A stretch of DNA of 5,070 nucleotides, taken from NCBI GenBank assembly GCA_041655595.1, contig JBBAFB010000140.1, positions 1 to 5,070 on the forward strand. Direction: 5' to 3'. Below the pieces are notes generated by a model, which saw only the letters and a list, made by a program, of their open reading frames with translations, was not told the origin of the DNA and searched no databases. This DNA comes from JBBAFB01 sp041655595 (GTDB lineage Bacteria; Bacillota; DULZ01). The translations under genes were made by a program, and so were the position numbers. Shown piece by piece: positions 1 to 5,070 of the stretch. Within the stretch, counting starts at the first letter, position 1. Each line of letters begins with the position of its first letter.

Positions 1-1
1 T

Positions 2-1000
2 CTTGCCATTACGCCACCGGGTGATTTGGGCTGGCAGGAAGTCAAGGTCAAAAACCCCGATGGTGGTTTTGTCATCATAGAAAACGGCTTTTACTACTTT
101 AAACCCCGAACTGCCCCGGAAACCCCGGGTTGGATTGATACAGTCAGAAGGGACCGGGACACCATTGAAGTGAAGTGGGAGCCGTCAGAATTTGCTAATT
201 ACTATGAGATTTGGATTAGTTATAGCCGTAACGGCAAATATATCTTTTTGGATGAGACTGCTAAAACCGTTTATTACGCCACGGGGCTAGATTTAAACCA
301 ATCCTACTATTTTCAGATAAGGGCAATAAATGAACTTGGTGTATCGGGCTTCAGCTATTACAGCTACACCAGAACAGGTGCCGGTTCGGAAAAGGAAGCA
401 GACTTAATACCAAAAGAGGTGGCAATACAAGCAAATAAGGAGCAGGCCACAGCTACCATTGCAACTCGGGACAATTTATTATCTACAGCATATCGAATCG
501 ATTTTACTCCGGACAAATACCAGTCGGCGGCAAAAAAGGTTGTGAGAATAAGTCAGGATGCACTTTCCGGGTTGAACTGGCCGCTGACTATTGAGTTGCC
601 TGATTTGCAGATATCGGTTCCTCCTATTAGCCTGCTTCCGGGTTTGTGGGGACAAAGTGAAGCCTACGCAGAGTTGACCATCATGGATTTGGGACAACAG
701 GAAGCAGAAAAAGCCTTAAAGGGTTTGCCCAAGGGCAGCCGAATACTAAGTCCCGTTTACAGTATTGAATGGCAGTCTGTACAGGATACAAAAAAAACAT
801 CTCAAACTGTTTTTTACCAGCAGGTAAACCTAACTTTCAAATATAATCAGGCATTAACGACTGGTAAAGAAATTTCACTTTTTACCTATAGTCCCTCCGC
901 GGATAAATGGGTAAATACAGGGGCTGCTCATATGGTACTGGCTCCTCAACTGCTTATAGGTATAAACAACACAGGCAGGTTTGTATTGGTAGAGCATTAA
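2..1000 (+). CDS. Surface protein with IPT/TIG-like and fibronectin type III domains (5' end missing)
   Basis: This is the C-terminal 332 codons of a larger exported or surface protein; no enzymatic function is recognisable. The frame is open to the left edge. A TTG at 26 could pass as a start, but it has no ribosome-binding site and lies inside a domain, so the true start is upstream. Codons 1-35 look like the end of an IPT/TIG beta-sandwich: a PPG-D-LGW turn, then V-x-V-x-NPDGG, then NGFYYFKP. Codons about 38-126 look like fibronectin type III: the W of VKWEPS, the YYEIW strand, and the L-x-x-x-x-x-YYFQIRAINELGVSGFS signature. Codons about 135-332 form a beta-rich region ending in strands LFTYSPSADKWVNTG and a final TGRFVLVEH, a pattern seen at the ends of other clostridial surface proteins. 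The last codons are GAGCATTAA. Wall anchoring, if any, must lie upstream, since neither an SLH unit nor an LPXTG motif is visible here. Gene and domain type are well supported; the specific role is unknown. Confidence 0.85.
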   Translation, partial: LAITPPGDLGWQEVKVKNPDGGFVIIENGFYYFKPRTAPETPGWIDTVRRDRDTIEVKWEPSEFANYYEIWISYSRNGKYIFLDETAKTVYYATGLDLNQSYYFQIRAINELGVSGFSYYSYTRTGAGSEKEADLIPKEVAIQANKEQATATIATRDNLLSTAYRIDFTPDKYQSAAKKVVRISQDALSGLNWPLTIELPDLQISVPPISLLPGLWGQSEAYAELTIMDLGQQEAEKALKGLPKGSRILSPVYSIEWQSVQDTKKTSQTVFYQQVNLTFKYNQALTTGKEISLFTYSPSADKWVNTGAAHMVLAPQLLIGINNTGRFVLVEH

Positions 1001-1002
1001 GA

Positions 1003-1067
1003 AAAGCATAAAGCATTTTATTTGTAGCCTTTAGTTTTATAGCCTTAAGCTTTTAGTTCTCAGCCTT
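1003..1067. repeat. Degenerate heptanucleotide repeat tract in the intergenic gap
   Basis: Most of the 84-base gap between the first and second genes can be read as 7-base units. They are AAAGCAT (1003-1009), AAAGCAT (1010-1016), an AT-rich TTTATTTG spacer, TAGCCTT (1025-1031), TAGTTTT (1032-1038), one extra A, TAGCCTT (1040-1046), AAGCTTT (1047-1053), TAGTTCT (1054-1060) and CAGCCTT (1061-1067). The shared core is approximately xAGCxTT. I see no stable hairpin followed by a T run and no well-spaced sigma-A promoter, so it serves neither as an obvious terminator nor as an obvious promoter. Short heptamer tracts occur between genes in some bacteria, but the function of this one is unknown. Confidence 0.6.
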
Positions 1068-1070
1068 CAA

Positions 1071-1077
1071 AAAGGAG
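1071..1077 (+). promoter_or_regulatory. Ribosome-binding site of the 837-residue SLH protein
   Basis: AAAGGAG lies 7 bases before the ATG at 1085 and is a near-perfect Shine-Dalgarno match. It fixes that ATG as the start, and the protein it gives begins directly with a signal peptide. Confidence 0.9.
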
Positions 1078-1084
1078 ACAATCA

Positions 1085-3598
1085 ATGAAAATCGCAAAAT
1101 TACTTACAGCCAACATCATACTGATTATGATCCTGATTATGACTACCGGCACCGGGGTTTTTGGAGCAACGCTTTATACATATGAAGAAAGCCCCTCCGC
1201 AGACCAAATTTTTCGGGCAGTTAATTTTTCCGATCTCACAAACCACTGGGCAGCTACCAATATTTACCGTATGGCGGCTCAAAACATCCTGCGGGGAGAC
1301 GGAAAGGGTAAGTTTCGTCCCGGGGACAACTTAACCAAGGAAGAAGCTGTTGCCTTGGTTGTCAGGATAGCAGGTCATGATCAGGAAGCACAAGCCACGG
1401 CGGAGGTTTTGGCTCTGCAACAGAATCTCAAACCCGAAACTGTAGAAAACCTGTGGGCGCTGGGTTATTTGCAAGTGGCAGTTACCGGAGGTATTATTAC
1501 CCCCCAGGAACGGGCTGACATTGAGGAAAATGCCGGAAAAAGAGCTCAAAGACAAGAAGTGGCGGCTTGGCTTTCCCGTGCCCTACAGCTAAGTGCTATT
1601 TATGGCACTGATCAACAGCTGGTTTACAGCTTCCAAGACTGGAGAAATTTTAACCCCGAATATTTATCCGCCATAGAACCTTTGTTGCAGAAAAGGTGGA
1701 TGGTGGGGTTTTCTGATGGTAGCTTTAAGCCTGCCTCAGAGATTACCCGGGCGGAAATGGCCGCAGTTTTGGATAGAGTTAGCACAGAGAACATTGATAA
1801 AAGAGGTTGGAACTACCTTCAAGGTACTATTATTCAAAAGTCGGGTAGGGTAGAGTCCTTTGGAGCCCAAAAGGGTCAGTGGTTTGATTTGATCTTAAGA
1901 GTTGATGGGGGAAATGATCAGGCAGTCATTAGCTTTAGAGAGCAAAATAGTTTTCCCGTACTCAAAAATGGTGCTTTGTTAAGAGCAAATTCCCTAACCC
2001 AGGGTGAACAGGTAGAGTTCGTTTTAGATGCCAATAACCAAGTGGTCTTTGCTGAAGCCAGGCCACTCCAAAAAACTTTGCAAGAAGGTTACCTGTTAAA
2101 TTTGAACTTCGAACAAAATACTATTATGATTCAGGACCCATATAATCAGCAACAGCAAAATTATTTAATTAGCCCTCGGGTTGCTGTTGTTATGGATGGT
2201 CGCCCGGCAAAATTGCAGGATCTAATCAAAGGGCAAGAACTAAGCCTGGAAGTGGATAATGGTCAGGTAATCAAAATTGCCGGCAACTTTGGCTCCCCTG
2301 TTGTAGGTTACCAACCTTCCAAAACAACTAACAAAATTGGGCGGATTAAACATATCTCAGGGGATTATCTCACCATAGCCGAAAATGGGCAGGAGACAAT
2401 CTATCTGCTGGCTGAAAATGCTTTGTTAAGGAAAGGTAGTCAGCCCATAATGTTGACAAGCCTCAAAGCAGGCGATTGGGTGTGCTTGGAAATTACCGAT
2501 AGTAAGGTCAGCAAATTAGAACTAGATCCTTACGCAGGTTTGGCGGATACCTTAGTTAAGGGAAAGCTTGATGCGGTCTACCCGGAGGGTAGTCGGCTCA
2601 GCTTGGTGAATCCCCAGGAATATTTTTACGGAAGATGGTACCCCATCGGTACCTTGGGTGTTATGGATTTGGATTTCAGTACAGAAATATATTTGGGAAA
2701 CCAAAGGATCAGCCTGGAAGAATTGCGTAGGGGATATTTGGGAGATGAAGTTTATCTAGCTATTAGCAGCACTCAAGGGAGTCCCGTAGCTGCTAAGATC
2801 TTGGTGCGCAGAGGAGAAGCCAGACCCTATAATGGTTTAATTGGTCAAGTCGCCTGGATGTTGGATCGTTTCGGGTTAGTAAAACAAGAGGCCGGTTTTT
2901 TAGTGGATGAAGGCACTATTGCCCTAAGACAGGGCAAATTAGTTGATCCTCAAGACTTTAAAGAAGGGGACCATGTCTTTTTAGAAACTGTCCACTCGAA
3001 AGAAGGAGAAAATGCCGCCCTGATGCAATATTTTGAGGGAGTACCGCCCCACTATAAAATTTATATCGGGACGATTGATAAGATTGCCCAGCGCTCTTTT
3101 GAACTGCGGAGTGGCAGTGAATTGGTTATTAATCAATGGAAGGATTTACCTAGCCGCCGGTCTGAGACCTTTACCTTTGATAACAACACTAGGATTTGGG
3201 ATGCTTGGCAGGAGGGCAGTTGGCTCGGCCCCGATGAGTTGGCGGAAAGCCGCTGGAGCGATGAATATCGGCGTTTTGAGACCTTTTTAGTGGCCGATTT
3301 AAATCACAAGGTATTGTCTATGTCCTTACGCTGGTGGAATCCCGGCCTTTTAAAGACCAGTGTGGCCAGGGTAACGGCAGTGGACAGGGAGGAAAACTAT
3401 TTAAAACTTGATCGGGTTCAGGATTGGAGCGAAGGTTACCAACGCTGGACATCAAACCCCGATTCGCTGGAATTGGATATTCAGGATGCTTTGATTTATA
3501 AAGGGGATATCTTCAGTAAGGTTGGAGATCTCAAACCCGGGCAAGTGGTTTTTCTGGTTCATGATCAATTCGAGGCCTGCTTGTTATTTATCCAATAA
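1085..3598 (+). CDS. S-layer homology domain protein with N-terminal SLH units and beta-rich repeats
   Basis: This is a complete 837-residue exported protein, probably held on the cell wall. Residues 1-27 are a Sec signal peptide: K2 and K5, a hydrophobic core at 11-19, and likely cleavage after VFG (25-27). Three SLH units follow. SLH1 (about 46-98) has FSDLTNHWA and the FRPGDNLTKEEA end, so K85 replaces the usual R of the TRAE motif. SLH2 (about 121-169) is degenerate, with no F-x-D...W opening and RQE (156-158) in place of RAE. SLH3 (about 180-233) is the best preserved at its motif, with FSDGSFKP and ITRAE (220-224). Residues 247-837 contain no known catalytic motif. They read as about seven diverged beta-rich repeats that often end in a D-L-x-x-G-(D/Q)-x-V element. 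No membrane anchor or LPXTG is present. SLH domains usually bind pyruvylated wall polymer; the role of the repeat region is unknown. The gene is followed 14 bases later by another SLH gene and is probably in its operon. Confidence 0.93.
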   Translation: MKIAKLLTANIILIMILIMTTGTGVFGATLYTYEESPSADQIFRAVNFSDLTNHWAATNIYRMAAQNILRGDGKGKFRPGDNLTKEEAVALVVRIAGHDQEAQATAEVLALQQNLKPETVENLWALGYLQVAVTGGIITPQERADIEENAGKRAQRQEVAAWLSRALQLSAIYGTDQQLVYSFQDWRNFNPEYLSAIEPLLQKRWMVGFSDGSFKPASEITRAEMAAVLDRVSTENIDKRGWNYLQGTIIQKSGRVESFGAQKGQWFDLILRVDGGNDQAVISFREQNSFPVLKNGALLRANSLTQGEQVEFVLDANNQVVFAEARPLQKTLQEGYLLNLNFEQNTIMIQDPYNQQQQNYLISPRVAVVMDGRPAKLQDLIKGQELSLEVDNGQVIKIAGNFGSPVVGYQPSKTTNKIGRIKHISGDYLTIAENGQETIYLLAENALLRKGSQPIMLTSLKAGDWVCLEITDSKVSKLELDPYAGLADTLVKGKLDAVYPEGSRLSLVNPQEYFYGRWYPIGTLGVMDLDFSTEIYLGNQRISLEELRRGYLGDEVYLAISSTQGSPVAAKILVRRGEARPYNGLIGQVAWMLDRFGLVKQEAGFLVDEGTIALRQGKLVDPQDFKEGDHVFLETVHSKEGENAALMQYFEGVPPHYKIYIGTIDKIAQRSFELRSGSELVINQWKDLPSRRSETFTFDNNTRIWDAWQEGSWLGPDELAESRWSDEYRRFETFLVADLNHKVLSMSLRWWNPGLLKTSVARVTAVDREENYLKLDRVQDWSEGYQRWTSNPDSLELDIQDALIYKGDIFSKVGDLKPGQVVFLVHDQFEACLLFIQ
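1823..3595 (+). repeat. Protein-level tandem beta repeats in the SLH protein (about seven copies)
   Basis: Residues 247-837 of the SLH protein divide by eye into units of about 67-96 residues: 247-326, 334-401, 417-482, 491-576, 583-652, 657-752 and 757-837. A typical unit has an opening G-x-I/L strand, an alternating hydrophobic strand (for example YLTIAENG or LSLVNP), a middle strand with an exposed loop, then an x-L-x-x-L-x-x-G-(D/Q)-x-V/L element, and a last strand ending the unit. Clear closing elements are LQDLIKGQELSLEV, LTSLKAGDWVCLEI, DFKEGDHVFLET and VGDLKPGQVVFLV. Copies are highly diverged in protein sequence and I see no DNA-level repetition, so the duplications are old. Boundaries are approximate. 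The pattern resembles small beta-barrel modules of the DUF5666 type, but that assignment is a guess. Confidence 0.5.
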
Positions 3599-3605
3599 GG
3601 GGAGG
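3599..3605 (+). promoter_or_regulatory. Ribosome-binding site of the downstream SLH protein
   Basis: GGGGAGG starts immediately after the TAA of the upstream gene (3596-3598). Its GGAGG core (3601-3605) is 7 bases from the ATG at 3613. It fixes the start of the third gene. With only 14 bases between the two genes, a ribosome finishing the first could readily re-initiate, so coupled translation is likely. Confidence 0.88.
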
Positions 3606-3612
3606 GTAATTT

Positions 3613-5070
3613 ATGAAGAAGAGCTTTGCCTTAACTATATTTACATTTGTGTTTGCGTTATTAATTACTCTGCCGGTTGCCGCTACGGAGCTGCATTTTG
3701 AAGAGGGTATTTTTAATGAAAAGGAATACCATGAGGTAATTTTTCTCACAGGTGAACCGGTGCTTTTAAAAGGGACAGTAACACAGGCAGGTGTCGGTGG
3801 AAGAGGGAAAACTAATAATCTCACCACAAGTCTGACTTACAGGCTGGAAAGTGCTGATGGAAATATAAAGCTGAACCGCACGGCAACATTTACCTCGGAG
3901 ACTGAAAAAAAAATGGATGGTAGACAAACAATTTATAATACTAAACTGGAACGGCTGTCAGAAACCGTAACGGTGGGTAAGGAGAAATTTAGCCTTTCTG
4001 ATTTTCAATATTCCAGATCGGCTTTACTGGATTCCCAGCCGGCAGTAGATTATTTCAGCGGCACTTGGACGGGACGCAAAACCTATACCTTGGGCAAGAA
4101 TGGAACGAAGGCGGTTGTAGAAGTCTGGGGTGATACTGTCGGCTACAATCATGCTTGGGGCAGTACCGAAACTCAGCGAATAGACGGAACAGTTAGGTTT
4201 GTCGGCGATATTGTAATTGAAGGTGAAAAACAACCCCAAGAATGGTCCGGAACCTATCAGGTTAATTTGTCCTTTAATAAAACCAGAGATTTAACTTATC
4301 ATCCTAATGAACCCACGCCTATTAGCTTCAGCGGCGGTTACATTGAAACTATTCAAGAGGATGCTATTTTACGCTACAATTCAAATATGCCTGAATTTGA
4401 TAAAAACGGTTTGGTTCAGGACAGCTGGGGCAGAAAATATGATTCCGGCACTACTAGGCTAGCTACCATGCCGACTCAAAGAAGATTGCCCGTACCTCTC
4501 TTTAGGGACTTGGATGATCATTGGGCTAGGGAGCCTATTTTGGAGCTGGCAAGCTTAGAGGCATTTGCTCCTAAAGGGGATTATTTTGGGCCCCGCTTGG
4601 ATATGACTAGGGGCGAATATGCCTATTCCATGTCTTATATAACTGATTTATTGTCTTTAAAGGCCGGTCAGGAGCAACAGGCAGTTAATCCCTTTGAAAG
4701 CCGTAATAAGGAAGTAGTGGAGGAGGAATCCCCATTTTCGGATGTCGGTGTTCAACATGAGTTTTATAAAGAAATAAAGCAAATTAACGATGCGGGCGTA
4801 ATGGTCGGCGTAGCCCCCGGACGCTTTGCGCCGGATAGTACCTTGACTAGGGCTGAGGCTATCACCACCTTAATCAAAGCCTTGGGTTTTGAAAAGCTGG
4901 CCCCCCTGCAAAATACTATTACACCCTTTAATGATGATGATAAAATTCCTTTTTGGGCCAGGGATGCTATCTACATGGCAGCAGAAATGGGTATAGTTGC
5001 GGGGGACACCTTTGGTAATGTGTTACCGGGGGAGACCATGTCCAGGGCCGAAGCTGCTACCTTTTTGCAA
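3613..5070 (+). CDS. SLH-domain surface protein with a novel N-terminal region (3' end beyond window)
   Basis: This gene reads through 486 codons without a stop and leaves the window. The end is probably near, because the third SLH unit lacks only its last few residues. Residues 1-24 are a signal peptide (K2, K3, hydrophobic 5-20, VAA cleavage site at 22-24). Residues 25-290 are polar and beta-prone, with a GTWTGRKTYTLG stretch and repeated T/S-rich strands. I do not recognise this region and see no catalytic motif. Three SLH units follow. SLH1 (295-348) has FRDLDDHWA and MTRGE (331-335). SLH2 (374-429) has FSDVG, GVMVGVAPGRFAPDSTLTRAEA and is near consensus. SLH3 (438-486, cut) has FNDDDKIPFWA and MSRAEA (476-481). 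The C-terminal anchor would leave the N-terminal region exposed on the surface. It sits 14 bases after another SLH gene with the opposite domain order and probably shares its transcript. A nine-A run lies early in the gene. Confidence 0.93.
   Translation, partial: MKKSFALTIFTFVFALLITLPVAATELHFEEGIFNEKEYHEVIFLTGEPVLLKGTVTQAGVGGRGKTNNLTTSLTYRLESADGNIKLNRTATFTSETEKKMDGRQTIYNTKLERLSETVTVGKEKFSLSDFQYSRSALLDSQPAVDYFSGTWTGRKTYTLGKNGTKAVVEVWGDTVGYNHAWGSTETQRIDGTVRFVGDIVIEGEKQPQEWSGTYQVNLSFNKTRDLTYHPNEPTPISFSGGYIETIQEDAILRYNSNMPEFDKNGLVQDSWGRKYDSGTTRLATMPTQRRLPVPLFRDLDDHWAREPILELASLEAFAPKGDYFGPRLDMTRGEYAYSMSYITDLLSLKAGQEQQAVNPFESRNKEVVEEESPFSDVGVQHEFYKEIKQINDAGVMVGVAPGRFAPDSTLTRAEAITTLIKALGFEKLAPLQNTITPFNDDDKIPFWARDAIYMAAEMGIVAGDTFGNVLPGETMSRAEAATFLQ
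3905..3913 (+). repeat. A9 homopolymer inside the downstream SLH gene
   Basis: Nine consecutive A bases encode the GAA-AAA-AAA-ATG segment (residues 98-101). Slippage by one base in either direction would meet a stop soon after: TAG at 3921-3923 for a loss, TAA at 3968-3970 for a gain. Either product would lack all three SLH units. The run may be only a chance lysine-rich codon stretch. Confidence 0.6.

Noticed and set aside
26..28. TTG as the start of the first gene
   Set aside because: The frame stays open to the window edge, no ribosome-binding site precedes it, and the codons before it continue an IPT/TIG-like domain.
1001..1084. Promoter or rho-independent terminator in the gap between the first two genes
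   Set aside because: Candidate TTGTAT (981-986) has only a poor -10 match at 17 bases, and no stem followed by a T run is visible. Self-complementary bits such as AAGCTT are too short.
3033..3290. An 85-codon plus-strand reading frame inside the 837-residue gene
   Set aside because: It overlaps a well-supported gene in another frame, has no convincing ribosome-binding site and gives no protein-like domain pattern.
3588..3827. A 79-codon minus-strand reading frame across the start of the third gene
   Set aside because: It lies opposite two supported gene ends, and its composition looks like the reverse complement of coding sequence. The other minus-strand frames (479-697, 1100-1282, 1331-1555, 4024-4239) were rejected for the same reason.

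Overview
The window appears to be chromosomal DNA from a Gram-positive-type Firmicute. GC is moderate (mid-40s percent by eye). Two ribosome-binding sites are strong (AAAGGAG and GGAGG), the signal peptides are Sec type, and two of the three proteins carry S-layer homology (SLH) domains, which usually bind pyruvylated secondary cell-wall polymer. Protein style and gene arrangement suggest a clostridial lineage such as the Peptococcaceae/Desulfotomaculum relatives. That placement is inference from composition and family resemblance, not a database match.

All coding is on the plus strand, in three consecutive genes for exported surface proteins. (1) 2-1000 is the 3' part of a gene that begins upstream. 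It holds the end of an IPT/TIG-like beta domain, a fibronectin type III domain, and a C-terminal beta-rich region. (2) 1085-3598 is a complete 837-residue protein with a signal peptide, three N-terminal SLH units (the first two divergent), and about 590 residues that read as roughly seven degenerate beta-rich repeats. (3) 3613-5070 is open to the window edge. It has a signal peptide, about 270 residues of unrecognised beta-rich sequence, and three C-terminal SLH units, the last cut by the edge.

Genes 2 and 3 are 14 bases apart, with the ribosome-binding site of gene 3 directly after the stop of gene 2, so they are almost certainly co-transcribed. Genes 1 and 2 are separated by 84 bases with no convincing terminator or promoter. 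That gap is largely made of degenerate 7-base units related to TAGCCTT.

Taken together this looks like a cell-envelope cluster. Genes 2 and 3 would be anchored non-covalently to the wall through SLH domains placed at opposite ends. Gene 1 supplies TIG/FN3-type modules common in adhesins and extracellular proteins. There is no RNA gene, CRISPR array, insertion sequence or recognisable enzyme in the window.
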